Assembly: GCA_022842595.1 (NCBI GenBank)
Contig: JALHPF010000007.1
Span: forward strand, 1-64,000
Length of the DNA stretch: 64,000 bases
Source of the DNA: Rubrivivax sp.
Lineage (GTDB): Bacteria; Pseudomonadota; Gammaproteobacteria; Burkholderiales; Burkholderiaceae_C
Direction: 5' to 3'
Shown: positions 9,213-18,273 of the stretch, in pieces
Position numbering within the stretch: the first letter of the stretch is position 1
How the letters are laid out: each line of letters begins with the position of its first letter
Translations under genes and position numbers: made by a program
The notes under the pieces: generated by a model
Databases searched by the model: none
What the model saw: the letters and a program-made list of their open reading frames with translations, nothing else
Told to the model about the DNA's origin: nothing

Positions 9213-10244
9213 ATGGCGAACACCGCCCGCCTGTACCGCATCGAAGCGCTGATCCGCGCGCGCGGCCATGTCAGCTTCGCCAGCCTGCTGGCCGAGCTGG
9301 AAGTGTCGCCTGCCACGCTCAAGCGTGACCTCGAATACCTGCGCAGCCGGCTGGGTGCGCCGATCGAATACGACCGCGACCTCAATGCCTACCGGTTTGC
9401 CAGCGGCAGCGCGACGCCGGCCGGCCCGCGCCACGAACTGCCTGGCCTGTGGTTCGACGAGGCCGAGTTGTATTCGTTGCTGATGGCGCGGCAGCTGCTG
9501 GGCAGCCTGGACAGCGAGGGCCTGATCAGCCGCCACCTTCAGCCGCTGCTGGACCGCATCCAGCACCTGCTGGGCAGCGGCGAAGGCGAGGCCGCGGCGG
9601 CCAGGCTGATGAAGCGCGTGAAGATCACCAGCAGCCAGCGCCGGCCGGTGCCCAGCCGCTTCTTCGAACGTGTGAGCTCGGCCCTGCTGGCGCGCCGGCG
9701 GCTGCAGCTGCGCTACCTGACGCGTACCCGCGGCGAAGTCACCGAACGCGAGGTCTCGCCGCAACGCCTGGTTCACTACCGCCACACCTGGTACCTGGAC
9801 GCCTGGTGTCACCGGGTGGACGCGCTGCGTCGCTTCGCGCTGGACGCGGTGGAACAGGCCACTGTGCTGACGACCAAGGCGCGCGAGGTGCCGCTGAAGC
9901 AGGTGGCCGCAGCCATGGACGCCGGCTACGGCATCTTTGCTGGTGGCGGTGCGGCCACCGTGCATTGGGCCGTACTGCGCTTCGACCCCCAGGCTGCGCC
10001 CTGGGCCAGCCACGAGGAATGGCATGCCGACCAGCGCGGCGCCTGGCAGCCCGACGGCAGCTTCGAGCTGACCCTGCCGTATGTCGACGACACCGAACTC
10101 GTGATGGACATCCTGCGCCAGGGCCCGCAGCTGCAGGTGCTGGCGCCGCCAGCGCTGGTCGAGCGTGTGCGCCTGGCGCTGGACCAGGCCGGTGCACGTT
10201 ACGCCACGGGCGGCGGTGGCTCAGCGCAGCGGCCGGATTCGTAG
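9213..10244 (+). CDS. WYL-domain transcriptional regulator (YafY-like)
   Basis: A 343-residue helix-turn-helix plus WYL-domain protein. The N-terminal DeoR/HTH_11-like domain (about 1-60) contains VSFASLLAELEVSPATLKRDLEYLRSR in pieces typical of YafY proteins. The WYL domain (about 150-240) holds the RLVHYRHTWYLDAWC core, and a WCX-like C-terminal part ends about residue 330. Such proteins bind DNA and often sense nucleotides or DNA ends. It lies just downstream of the efflux operon and could be cotranscribed, but no functional link is shown. Its last 24 bp overlap the convergent DUF6438 gene. Confidence 0.9.
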   Translation: MANTARLYRIEALIRARGHVSFASLLAELEVSPATLKRDLEYLRSRLGAPIEYDRDLNAYRFASGSATPAGPRHELPGLWFDEAELYSLLMARQLLGSLDSEGLISRHLQPLLDRIQHLLGSGEGEAAAARLMKRVKITSSQRRPVPSRFFERVSSALLARRRLQLRYLTRTRGEVTEREVSPQRLVHYRHTWYLDAWCHRVDALRRFALDAVEQATVLTTKAREVPLKQVAAAMDAGYGIFAGGGAATVHWAVLRFDPQAAPWASHEEWHADQRGAWQPDGSFELTLPYVDDTELVMDILRQGPQLQVLAPPALVERVRLALDQAGARYATGGGGSAQRPDS

Positions 10245-10715
10245 GCTCAAGTCATCTATTGCGGTTTCCACGGCCCTCAATTCAGGGGGGGCGGCGTCCT
10301 CGCGAACAAACACTTCCTTTTTCTGCGAACCTCGTGTAACGCGCACCGTTGTCCACGCCCCGTCCTGAAGCTCCGGGTCGCCGTAACGGTCAGCCAGCTG
10401 GAAGAAGCCACGCTGCACGAGCAGCCGGGCCAGGGTGTCGAACTCGCCCGCGCCCAGCCGCCCTTCACGGACCTCGTCGGCACTGCCATGACGAGCCTTT
10501 CCCACCTGGGTAACAACGGCTGAACCGTCGCTGCGCAACAGCACCGAACTGGCCTTCGCGCAGCCGAAGCAGTCGCGCTCCAGACTGATTTCCGTCACGC
10601 CGTGCGGCACGCCGCCGGCCCCCGATTCGGCCGTCACGCAGGCGGCCATGCCGACGCACAGCCAGGCGAATGGCAGCCGCTGCAGCCACCGAAACAGGGG
10701 GGGGGTTGGGTCCAT
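10221..10715 (-). CDS. DUF6438-type lipoprotein
   Basis: A hypothetical of 164 residues from the ATG at 10715, which has AAGGAGC upstream; a TTG 18 nt earlier is less likely because it overlaps that ribosome site. The N-terminus is hydrophobic and ends near MAAC (a possible lipobox, Cys about 26). The core has ERDCFGCAKASSVLLRSDGSA, characteristic of the DUF6438 family, and ends in a charged C-terminus. The CxxC of DCFGC may form a disulfide in the envelope. It is convergent with, and overlaps by 24 bp, the WYL gene. Function unknown. Confidence 0.75.
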   Translation of the reverse strand: MDPTPPLFRWLQRLPFAWLCVGMAACVTAESGAGGVPHGVTEISLERDCFGCAKASSVLLRSDGSAVVTQVGKARHGSADEVREGRLGAGEFDTLARLLVQRGFFQLADRYGDPELQDGAWTTVRVTRGSQKKEVFVREDAAPPELRAVETAIDDLSLRIRPLR

Positions 10716-10893
10716 CGAACAGCTCCTTGCCAAGGTGGGTCACGTCGGTCGCGAGTCGGGCCTACTGTTCCCCGCCAGTTCTTGAGGGTAAGCTCTTTGG
10801 CACATCTGCTGTTTGTGTGACGAGGCTTGCATGGTTCTTGCGCACGGTCAGCTATTCCCGATCTCCAGATCACCCGTCGACACAGGACACCCC

Positions 10894-13800
10894 ATGCAAA
10901 TGAAAAGCCGAACAGGTCTTCCGCACGCACGCAGGCTCAGCCCCGGCCGTGCCAGCCCGCTGCGCGTTGCCGCCATGATGTTGTGCCTGGCCGCCGCCAC
11001 GGCATTGCCGACGGTTCATGCCCAGACCTCGCGCAGCACGGCCGTTTCGCACCCATCGCGTGCCGCCTGGGTTGAACTGCGCGGAACCGCACCCGCCGTG
11101 TCGGCCACCGGTGCCGAGCGCGCCGTTCGCGCCACTCGCGTGCGTACCAGCACGCTGGACCTGAACGTGGTGCGCGGTGCGCTGGCCAATGCGCCGATGG
11201 AGCTGACTCAAGCCGCGCGGCTGAACCCCGCCGTGCTGGTGCTGCCGCATCCGGATGGCAGCTTCCAGCGTTTCGCGATGGTCGAGTCGCCGGTGATGGA
11301 AGCTGGCCTGGCCGTTCGCCACCCGCACATCAAGACCTATTCGGGCCGTGGCCTGGATGACCCCCGTGCCACGCTGCGCGTCAGCATCACGCAACTCGGA
11401 CTGCAGGCCTCGGTGCGTTCGCCCAAGGGCGCCTGGTACATCGACCCGCTGTACCGCAACGAGCAAGGCGTGTACGCCAGCTACCTGCGCAGCGACGTGC
11501 CGCGCCTGAGCACCCCGCTGATCGAAGGCCTGCTGAACGAAGCACAGCTGTCGCTGGAACGCGGCAGCTACCGTTCTGCCGAGCAGGTTCGCCTGAACGG
11601 CGTCGGCTTCGTGCCTGGTGCGCTGGTGTCCGTCACCGTGCGCGCCGCCGGCGACTTTGCCCCGCGCCAGGTGCTGCATGCCACCGCCAGCCAGGACGGC
11701 ACGCTCACCATGCGCCTGACGGCCGACCCGTATCGCACCCAGGGCACCTACGTGCTGACCGCTTCCGACGGCCGCAGCACGTCCGAGGTGCAGTACCGCG
11801 TGGTGGCCGACGGCGGCACCGTCGACGCATCGACCGGCCCGCAGCTGCGCACCTATCGCCTGGCCCTGTTGTCCGACCCGGCCTACGCCAACTACTTCGG
11901 TGGCGCGGCCAACACCACCGCGGCCAAGGTCGCGATGGTCAACCGCGTGACCCAGGTCTACGAAGACGAAACCTCGATCCGCCTGGTGCTGATCGCCGGC
12001 AACGACGCGCTGAACCTGGATACCGCTGCCCAGTTCTCAGGTGCCAATGGTCCCTGCGGCGGCACGGCATGTTTCCCGACGGCTTCCGTCAACTGCAGTG
12101 GCGCGGTCCTCACCCGCAACCGCCTGGTGCTCGGCATGCTGGTGGGCGCCAGCAGCTTCGACGTCGGCCACATCGGCGTGGGCGCCGGTGGCGGTGGCGT
12201 GGCCAGCCTGGGTTCTGTCGGCGGTAGCGCCAAGGCCCAGGGTTGCACGGGCCTGCCCGCCCCGGTAGGCGATGTCTTTGCCATCGACTACGTGGCACAC
12301 GAAATCGGCCACCAGTTCGCCGGCAACCACACCTTCAACGGCACGGTCGGCAGCTGCGCGGGCGGCAACCGCAGCGCGGCGAACTCGGTCGAGCCCGGCA
12401 GCGGCACGTCGATCATGGCCTATGCCGGCATTTGCGGCAGCGACAACACCCAGCCGCACAGCGACCCGTACTGGTCGCAGCGCAGCTTCGACGAGATCAC
12501 CACGTTCGTGAACTCGGCCGAGTCGAACCTGAGCGAAGTTCAATACGCGGCTCTGCGCGACTTCAACACCAACGGCCAGCAGTTCGTCCTGCGCTACAAC
12601 GGTGCCAATTCGGCACCGATCGTGCGCGGTGTCGACTTCACGACGGCCGGCATCAAGGCGGCGGTCGAGGCCATCCCGGGCTGGCCGGCTGGCGGCACGG
12701 TGACGATCTCGACCCTGACCGACACGGCCTTCACGATCACCTTCGGCGGCAGCATTGCCGGGATGAACGTGAACAACCTCGAGCTCGCGAGCTGCACGGC
12801 GCCCTGCACCGGCTTCGTCGGTGAAGTGGTCAAGGGCGGCGTCACCACGCGCGGCGGCAGCTTGCAGACGGCCACCGGCAACTCGGCCCCGACCGTGGCG
12901 TTCGTGCCGCCGGCGTACACGATCCCCGTGCGCACGCCGTTTGCACTGACCGGCACGGCGACCGACGCTGAGGGCGACCCGCTGACCTACATGTGGGAAC
13001 AGAACGACCGCGGCGGTGCCGCGGGCACGGCACTGACGAACAACGTCAAGGTCAACGGCCCGCTGTTCCGCCAGTTCGGTGTGCGCGCCGACGTCAGCGA
13101 ACCCAGCTCGCTCCTGTACAACTCGCCGGGCCAGAACATGGCGGGTACGGACCCGACACGCGTGTTCCCGGACCTGGTGCAGATCCTGGCCAACGAGACG
13201 AACGCCGAGAGCGGCACGTGCACGGCGCTGACCGGCCTGGCCCAGCTGAACTGCTACTCGGAATTCCTGCCGACGGCGGCCTACCTGGGTGACGGGGCGA
13301 ACGCGTCGCCGGCGCGGCTGAACTTCAAGTTCACCGTGCGTGACGGCAAGGGTGGCGTCAACAGCGGCACCACGACGCTGACACTGGAGCCGACCGCCGG
13401 TCCGTTCCTGGTGACCTACCCGAACACGGCGGTCAGCGTGAAGAGCGAGTCGGCACAAACCATCACCTGGGCGGTGGCGGGCACCGATGTGGCGCCGGTC
13501 AATACGGCCAACGTGCGCATCTCGATGTCGATCGACGGTGGCCTGACCTACCCGATCCTGCTGGCCAGCTCGGTGCCGAACAACGGCTCGCGCGCGGTCA
13601 TCATGCCGCAGGTGGGAACGACGCAGGCGCGGGTGAAGGTGGAGGCGCTGAACAACGTGTTCTTCGACGTTTCCAACAGCAACTTCACCGTCAGCCTGGT
13701 GGCTGACCTCAACGGTGACGGCGTGCTCACCTGTGCCGACCTGGCGATCGCCCGTGCAGCCTTGGGCACTTCGGTGGGCCAGCCGGGTTTTGTGCCGGCC

Positions 13801-13911
13801 GCTGACATCAACGGTGACGGCACGATCGATTCGCGCGACGTGGCCTACGTGGCCGAGCGCATGCCTTCGCGCAGCTGCCCGGTGACCCCGGCGGCAACCG
13901 CCAAGCGCTGA
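10894..13911 (+). CDS. Secreted reprolysin-like metalloprotease with C-terminal dockerin
   Basis: About 1005 residues from ATG 10894 (an upstream frame extension to 10813 lacks signal character). After a Sec signal (about residues 20-45, ending VHAQ), a propeptide-like region is followed by a catalytic domain with HEIGHQFAGNH at about 469-479, the HExxHxxGxxH zinc site of metzincins, and a Met-turn SIMAYAGIC about 505. The rest has Cys-rich loops, Ig/cadherin-like repeats (a TDAEGDPLTY motif about 690) and a C-terminal dockerin type I module (about 937-995) with two DxNxDGxxxxxD calcium loops. It probably digests extracellular protein. A dockerin without a visible cohesin is odd and may only act as a calcium-stabilised tail. 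Confidence 0.9.
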   Translation: MQMKSRTGLPHARRLSPGRASPLRVAAMMLCLAAATALPTVHAQTSRSTAVSHPSRAAWVELRGTAPAVSATGAERAVRATRVRTSTLDLNVVRGALANAPMELTQAARLNPAVLVLPHPDGSFQRFAMVESPVMEAGLAVRHPHIKTYSGRGLDDPRATLRVSITQLGLQASVRSPKGAWYIDPLYRNEQGVYASYLRSDVPRLSTPLIEGLLNEAQLSLERGSYRSAEQVRLNGVGFVPGALVSVTVRAAGDFAPRQVLHATASQDGTLTMRLTADPYRTQGTYVLTASDGRSTSEVQYRVVADGGTVDASTGPQLRTYRLALLSDPAYANYFGGAANTTAAKVAMVNRVTQVYEDETSIRLVLIAGNDALNLDTAAQFSGANGPCGGTACFPTASVNCSGAVLTRNRLVLGMLVGASSFDVGHIGVGAGGGGVASLGSVGGSAKAQGCTGLPAPVGDVFAIDYVAHEIGHQFAGNHTFNGTVGSCAGGNRSAANSVEPGSGTSIMAYAGICGSDNTQPHSDPYWSQRSFDEITTFVNSAESNLSEVQYAALRDFNTNGQQFVLRYNGANSAPIVRGVDFTTAGIKAAVEAIPGWPAGGTVTISTLTDTAFTITFGGSIAGMNVNNLELASCTAPCTGFVGEVVKGGVTTRGGSLQTATGNSAPTVAFVPPAYTIPVRTPFALTGTATDAEGDPLTYMWEQNDRGGAAGTALTNNVKVNGPLFRQFGVRADVSEPSSLLYNSPGQNMAGTDPTRVFPDLVQILANETNAESGTCTALTGLAQLNCYSEFLPTAAYLGDGANASPARLNFKFTVRDGKGGVNSGTTTLTLEPTAGPFLVTYPNTAVSVKSESAQTITWAVAGTDVAPVNTANVRISMSIDGGLTYPILLASSVPNNGSRAVIMPQVGTTQARVKVEALNNVFFDVSNSNFTVSLVADLNGDGVLTCADLAIARAALGTSVGQPGFVPAADINGDGTIDSRDVAYVAERMPSRSCPVTPAATAKR

Positions 13912-13937
13912 ACCAGTCGCTAGACTGCAAAGCCACC

Positions 13938-13980
13938 GGCCGGTGGGACTTGCCTGAATCTCAGGTAGGCCCCACCGGCC
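13938..13980. terminator. Long 43-nt stem-loop between protease and SET genes
   Basis: About 19 of 20 possible pairs form (two are G-U wobbles, one A-C mismatch), with a 3-nt loop ATC. The outer 10 bp (GGCCGGTGGG with CCCACCGGCC) are perfect. It starts 26 bp after the protease stop and ends 24 bp before the SET start at 14005. There is no T-run, so it may be a factor-assisted terminator, an mRNA stabiliser or a regulatory hairpin. Confidence 0.7.
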
Positions 13981-14004
13981 GATTCCTTGATGGTGTTACT
14001 TTCG

Positions 14005-14445
14005 ATGATCAAGATCCAGCACAGCCCCATTCACGGCACCGGTGTCTTTGCCGCTGCCGACCTGGCCAAGGGCCAGCGTGTCGGCACCTACGAGGGCGCC
14101 CGATACACCGCCCGCCAGGCCGCCCGGCGCGACTGGGACCACGCCCTGACCTACGTGTTCGGTCTGTCCAACGGTTCGTTGATCGACGGCTCGGACGGCG
14201 GCAACGAGACGCGGCATCTGAACCATTCGTGCGAACCGAATTGCGAGGCCTACGAGGAAACCGGCCCGCGAGGCCGCTTGTCGATCGTGTTCTACGCGTT
14301 GCGCCCGGTGAGCGCCGGCGACGAACTGTTCATCGACTACGGCCTCATCGTCGACGAGAAGCAGGGCGAGGCGGCCTACCGCTGCGCCTGTGGCAGCGGC
14401 ACCTGCCGCGGCACGATGCTCGCGGCCAGGCCTGCCGAGGCCTGA
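14005..14445 (+). CDS. SET-domain protein (putative protein lysine methyltransferase)
   Basis: A SET protein of 146 residues, starting at MIKIQHSPIHGTGVFA as is typical; an ATG at 13990 and a TTG at 13987 would add 5-6 residues and cannot be excluded, since no good ribosome site is seen for any of them. Core motifs are present: GTGVFA (11-16), NHSCEPNC (73-80) that forms the pseudoknot and SAM pocket, ELFIDYG (107-113), and a post-SET CxCGSGTC (Cys 127, 129, 134) for zinc. Compact bacterial SET proteins methylate lysines on host or own proteins; the target is unknown. Preceded by the 43-nt hairpin. Confidence 0.9.
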   Translation: MIKIQHSPIHGTGVFAAADLAKGQRVGTYEGARYTARQAARRDWDHALTYVFGLSNGSLIDGSDGGNETRHLNHSCEPNCEAYEETGPRGRLSIVFYALRPVSAGDELFIDYGLIVDEKQGEAAYRCACGSGTCRGTMLAARPAEA

Positions 14446-14470
14446 GCTGAGGGAACGAAACCGCCGAGCT

Positions 14471-14584
14471 TCAGAACCAGGCCCACAGCCGCCACACCCA
14501 GCGCGGCATGCGGTCGGTGCCCGGGCTGTAGACATGCCGGAAGGCATGGCGGGTGTTGTCGTTGAAGCTGTGACGTTGCGGCAT
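14471..14584 (-). CDS. 37-aa protein under an SOS (LexA) box
   Basis: A small gene of 37 codons starting at ATG 14584 with AGGAG 7 nt upstream and ending TGA at 14471. The peptide is basic and aromatic: an N-terminal MPQRHSFNDNTRHAFRHVY region rich in His/Arg and a C-terminal MPRWVWRLWAWF that would be an amphipathic, Trp-rich helix, possibly membrane associated. A LexA-type box lies 28-45 nt upstream of the start. I do not recognise the family. The strong ribosome site, the box and the convergent position with the SET gene support it as real. By analogy with SulA, SidA or TisB it could act in the DNA damage response, but that is inference. Confidence 0.7.
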   Translation of the reverse strand: MPQRHSFNDNTRHAFRHVYSPGTDRMPRWVWRLWAWF

Positions 14585-14611
14585 GACGGGCTCCTGGCTG
14601 GAATGCCACGG

Positions 14612-14629
14612 ACTGTATATAACAACAGT
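14612..14629 (-). promoter_or_regulatory. LexA (SOS) box
   Basis: ACTGTATATAACAACAGT contains CTGT-N8-ACAG exactly, the LexA operator of beta- and gamma-proteobacteria, with the AT-rich centre. On the minus strand a possible promoter (TTGCGA, 17 bp, TACAGT) overlaps it, so LexA would block polymerase. The next gene downstream on that strand is the 37-aa ORF; the hybrid kinase ends upstream at 14659. Confidence 0.82.
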
Positions 14630-14658
14630 ATCAGTCGCAAGGGCCGTGCGCCGGCGCC

Positions 14659-16896
14659 TCAGGCCGAGTCGTCAGCGGGGGTCGATAAAGCCTGCCGCAC
14701 CATGCGGTCGAGGGCCGCGCGGCGGTACGGCTTGCTCAGCAGCAGGGCCCCAGGGTCGAGCCGGCCCTGGTGCACGATGGCGTTGTCGGTGTAGCCCGAT
14801 GTGTACAAGACACGCAGGCCAGGGCGCAGGCGGCGCGCCTCCTCGGCCAGCAAGCGGCCATTCATGCCGCCAGGCATGACCACGTCGGTGAACAGCAGAT
14901 CGACGGCCACACCGCTGGTCAGGACAGCCAGCGCGGCCTGCGCGTGTTCGGCCTCGAGCACCTGGTAACCCAGCAAGCGCAGCTGGCTGGCTGCATAGGC
15001 GCGCACGGCGGCGTCGTCTTCGACCACCAGGATGCTGCCGGCGCCGCCCTCGACCTGTTCAGGCCGGGCTTCTTCGTTCGCGGGCAGCTCGGTATTGACC
15101 GCGCGAGGGAGGTAGAGCTTGGCGGTGGTGCCCTGTCCAGGTTCCGAGTACAGGCTGATGTGGCCGCCCGACTGCTTGACGAAACCGTAGACCATCGCCA
15201 GGCCCAGCCCGGTGCCCTTGCCGGCTTCCTTGGTGGAGAAGAAGGGTTCGAAGACACGGCTCAGGTTCTCGCGCGGGATTCCCTGGCCGGTGTCGGACAC
15301 CGCCAGCATCACGTACTGGCCCGCCGTCACTTCCGCATGCTGGCTCGCATAGTCGTCGTCCAGCCGCACGTTGGCTGTCTCCAGCGTCAGCTTGCCGCCT
15401 CCGGGCATCGCGTCGCGGGCGTTCAGCGCCAGGTTCAGCAGCGCGTTCTCGAGCTGGCCCGGGTCGACGACCGCAGGCCACAGCCCCGCCGCGCGGATGA
15501 GCTCGATCTCGACCTGTGCGCCCAGGCTGCTGCGCAGCATCGCGTCCATGCCGGCCAGCATCTGGTTCAGGTCGACCGGCTTTGGCGCCAGCGGCTGCTT
15601 GCGTGCAAAGGCCAGGAGGCGCTGGGTCAGCGCCGCGCCGCGCTGCGCGGCCTGCCCGATCATGTCGGCCAATTGGCGCTGCTCGGGCCGGTCGCGGTTC
15701 AGTTCGGAAAGCAGTTCAGCATTGCCCAGCACCACGGTGAGCAGGTTGTTGAAGTCGTGGGCGAGGCCGCCCGTCAACTGGCCCACGGCTTCCAGGCGCT
15801 GCGACTGGCGCAGGCGCTCGTTCAACTGGTCGATGTCCTGGCGTTGCTTTTCCAGCGCTGTGACGGTCTGGTTCAGTACCGTCATGAGCTCGCCCAGTTC
15901 ACCCCGCGGCAGGGGTGCCGCAATCCGGGCCGACATGTCGCCAGCCGCGAGCCGCCGAGCCATTTGCGAGATGCGCGCCACCTGCTTGCGGATGGCGGTT
16001 TCCGTGAGCAGCCAGACAGCTGCAAAGATCCCGGCTGCGGTGACTGCCAGCAGCAGCATGTCCTGGCGAAAACTCTGGTTGGCGGCTTCCACCAGACGCT
16101 GCTTGGGCGCGCTGGCCAGCACACGCAGCCCGGTGGCTTCGAGCACCTGGGTGCCGGCATGTGACCACACCGCCAGTTCGCCGTCGGGGCCGACCAGTTC
16201 ACGCGCCGCGCTCTGGGGCTCCAGGGCAAAAGCAAGCAGCTCCGGGCTGGCCAGGGCAGTGCCCAGCCGTTCCCGGCCCGCGTCGGTGCGGGTGGTGGCC
16301 AGCACCACGCCCTGCCTGTCGACCAGCAGCAGCCGCGCACCGGGGACCGTGAAACCCTGCAGCTCGAAGATCTTGAGCAGGTTCAGCGACGCCAGAAGCA
16401 CGTACTGCAGCGTGCCGTCGGCCGCCCGCACCGGCCGCGCGATCTGCAGCACCGGCGTACCCGTGAGCCGGCCGAACACCGGTTCGTAGACCACACCCCC
16501 TGGCGCGCTGAGCGCGGCCTTGAAGTAGGCACGGTCGCGCAGGTCGAGCTCGCGCCCGCTCTGCAGCGAGTCGCAGAACAGGCTGCCGTCGGGCCGGATC
16601 GTCAGCAGCCCGGTGAACTGGGGGTACTCGTTGCGCACGTTGCTCAGGAATTGCGAGCAGGTGGGCCGGTCGGGCGATTGCAGATCGGCGGCGCGCGCCA
16701 GGCCGTACAACAGCTGGCCGGTGCCCTGAACGTTGTCGTCGATGTATTCGGCACGGCGCAGGGCGCTCACGCCAAGGCGGGCCGTGTCGGCGTCGATCGA
16801 GCGCTGGCGTTCGTCGAGGTGGCGTACGGTTTGCAGCAGCGCGGGCAGCAAGGTGGCCAGCAGAGTCAGCCAAAGCAGCCGGGCCCGGATGCTCAT
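14659..16896 (-). CDS. Hybrid sensor histidine kinase (periplasmic sensor, HAMP, HisKA, HATPase, receiver)
   Basis: 745 residues. TM1 is at about 8-25, a Cache-like periplasmic sensor runs about 30-280 (with CSQFLSNV and [19 protein letters not shown]), TM2 is about 280-300, then HAMP (about 300-355). The DHp helix GGLAHDFNN has the phospho-His at about 380; HATPase motifs are [10 protein letters not shown] (N box), DTGQGI and [15 protein letters not shown]-terminal receiver (about 620-738) has VVEDD, DVVMPGG and the switch Lys in SKPYR. This is the HisKA/DFNN class often found in bacteriophytochrome-like hybrids. It is divergent from a PAS protein whose tail is a close copy of its own receiver end. 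Ligand unknown. Confidence 0.93.
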   Translation of the reverse strand: MSIRARLLWLTLLATLLPALLQTVRHLDERQRSIDADTARLGVSALRRAEYIDDNVQGTGQLLYGLARAADLQSPDRPTCSQFLSNVRNEYPQFTGLLTIRPDGSLFCDSLQSGRELDLRDRAYFKAALSAPGGVVYEPVFGRLTGTPVLQIARPVRAADGTLQYVLLASLNLLKIFELQGFTVPGARLLLVDRQGVVLATTRTDAGRERLGTALASPELLAFALEPQSAARELVGPDGELAVWSHAGTQVLEATGLRVLASAPKQRLVEAANQSFRQDMLLLAVTAAGIFAAVWLLTETAIRKQVARISQMARRLAAGDMSARIAAPLPRGELGELMTVLNQTVTALEKQRQDIDQLNERLRQSQRLEAVGQLTGGLAHDFNNLLTVVLGNAELLSELNRDRPEQRQLADMIGQAAQRGAALTQRLLAFARKQPLAPKPVDLNQMLAGMDAMLRSSLGAQVEIELIRAAGLWPAVVDPGQLENALLNLALNARDAMPGGGKLTLETANVRLDDDYASQHAEVTAGQYVMLAVSDTGQGIPRENLSRVFEPFFSTKEAGKGTGLGLAMVYGFVKQSGGHISLYSEPGQGTTAKLYLPRAVNTELPANEEARPEQVEGGAGSILVVEDDAAVRAYAASQLRLLGYQVLEAEHAQAALAVLTSGVAVDLLFTDVVMPGGMNGRLLAEEARRLRPGLRVLYTSGYTDNAIVHQGRLDPGALLLSKPYRRAALDRMVRQALSTPADDSA

Positions 16897-17052
16897 CGAT
16901 GTTGCGCCGGCAGCCTTCTGCCGGCCAGTGACGTGTGTGCTGTCATGTTCTGGCCAGCATCATAAGGACCCGGCAAGGGCGCAGCCGATTGCCCTACACT
17001 GTCCTTGACAAGAAAGCGAATAACGATTCGTCCTCGTGGAGGAACTTCACTC

Positions 17053-18273
17053 GTGCCGCCTGCACCAGCCGACGCCAGTTCCGAAGCTCCAGCAACGTCG
17101 GGGGATCCCTGGGCCTTGGTATTCGAAGGCAATCCCTTGCCGATGTGGATATCCGACAGTCAGAGCCTGTGCTTCCTTGACGTCAATCGTGCCGCTGTCC
17201 GGCACTACGGCTGGTCGCGCGACGAATTCCTGGCGATGACGCTGCGCGACATCCGCCCGCCGGCCGACGTTCCAGCCCTGTTGCCGAACGTCCAGGGTCA
17301 CGCGCAAGAGCTGCATGGCGTCGGGATGTGGCGCCACCTGAAGAAGTCCGGCGACCCGATCTGGGTCGACATCACGGCCCAGGGCATCGTCTTCCGCGGC
17401 AGGCCGGCGCTCCTGGCTGTCGCGCATGACGTGACGGCCCGCGTGCAGGCGTTGCAGGCTGTGGCGCGAAGCGAAGTGCGCCTGGAACGCTTGTTCGCCG
17501 CCAGCGCCACGGGCATCGCCTCGGCCGCGCTGGATGGAGGCTTCATCAGTGCCAATCCGCCGTTCTGCGCGCTCGTTCAACGCCACTGGGCAGAATTCGG
17601 CGGGCTGCACATGCTGAGCTTCACCCATGCTGAAGACGCCCCGGCATGCCTGGCCCAACTGGAACGGCTGGCCCGCGGTGAACTGCAGAACTTCACGATC
17701 GAAAAGCGCTACATCCGGCCGGACGGCCAGGCTGTCTGGGCACGCGCGTCGGTGACGCTGAGCGAGAGCACCGATACCGAAGCCTCGGCGTTCGTGGCCG
17801 TCGTCCAGGACATCGATGCCCAGCGCAGCAACCAGCTTGCGCTGGAACGCCAGCATGCGCTGGCTGCATTGGCCGGCCGGATGGCCAGGCTGGGCGGCCG
17901 GGAAGTGAGCTTGCCCGACCGGCATGTGCACTGGACGGAAGAACTTCGGGCGATCATGGACGTACCGCCCGGCGGCGGCGTCGCGACGGTCGAGGAGAAC
18001 CTGTCGTGGTACCTGCCCGAGTCTCGCGAGCGGGTGACGCGGGCGCTCGATGACTGCCTCGAGTCTGGCCAGGCCTTCGAACGGGCCGAAGCCGCACGTG
18101 CACTGCGGCCCGGGCTGAAGATCCTGTACACCTCGGGCTACACCGAAAACGCTATCGTTCACCACGGCCGGCTCGACGCCGGCGTTGAATTGCTGCCCAA
18201 GCCCTATCGCAACGTCGATCTGGCCGCCCAGGTCCACGCGGTTCTGCAGATGCGCGGTGAGGAGACCCGCTGA
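17053..18273 (+). CDS. PAS-domain protein with terminal half-receiver: internally deleted hybrid kinase
   Basis: 406 residues from GTG 17053 (GGAGG 10 nt upstream); a TTG at 17005 is an alternative. Two full PAS domains (about 15-130, with WALVFEGNPLPMWISD, and 135-250) and part of a third (about 270-340) are followed directly by ARALRPGLKILYTSGYTENA, the last third of a receiver with the conserved Lys-Pro (PKPYR). No HisKA, HATPase or phosphoacceptor Asp is present. This is what an in-frame deletion of a PAS-kinase-receiver protein would leave. The receiver tail closely matches that of the divergent hybrid kinase. Its stop overlaps the next start by 1 nt (TGATG), so the pair is translationally coupled. 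It may still act as a sensor scaffold. Confidence 0.85.
   Translation: MPPAPADASSEAPATSGDPWALVFEGNPLPMWISDSQSLCFLDVNRAAVRHYGWSRDEFLAMTLRDIRPPADVPALLPNVQGHAQELHGVGMWRHLKKSGDPIWVDITAQGIVFRGRPALLAVAHDVTARVQALQAVARSEVRLERLFAASATGIASAALDGGFISANPPFCALVQRHWAEFGGLHMLSFTHAEDAPACLAQLERLARGELQNFTIEKRYIRPDGQAVWARASVTLSESTDTEASAFVAVVQDIDAQRSNQLALERQHALAALAGRMARLGGREVSLPDRHVHWTEELRAIMDVPPGGGVATVEENLSWYLPESRERVTRALDDCLESGQAFERAEAARALRPGLKILYTSGYTENAIVHHGRLDAGVELLPKPYRNVDLAAQVHAVLQMRGEETR

Noticed and set aside
17005..17010. TTGACA as a -35 box or TTG as the start of the PAS protein
   Set aside because: No -10 at proper spacing, and the GTG at 17053 has a much better ribosome site.
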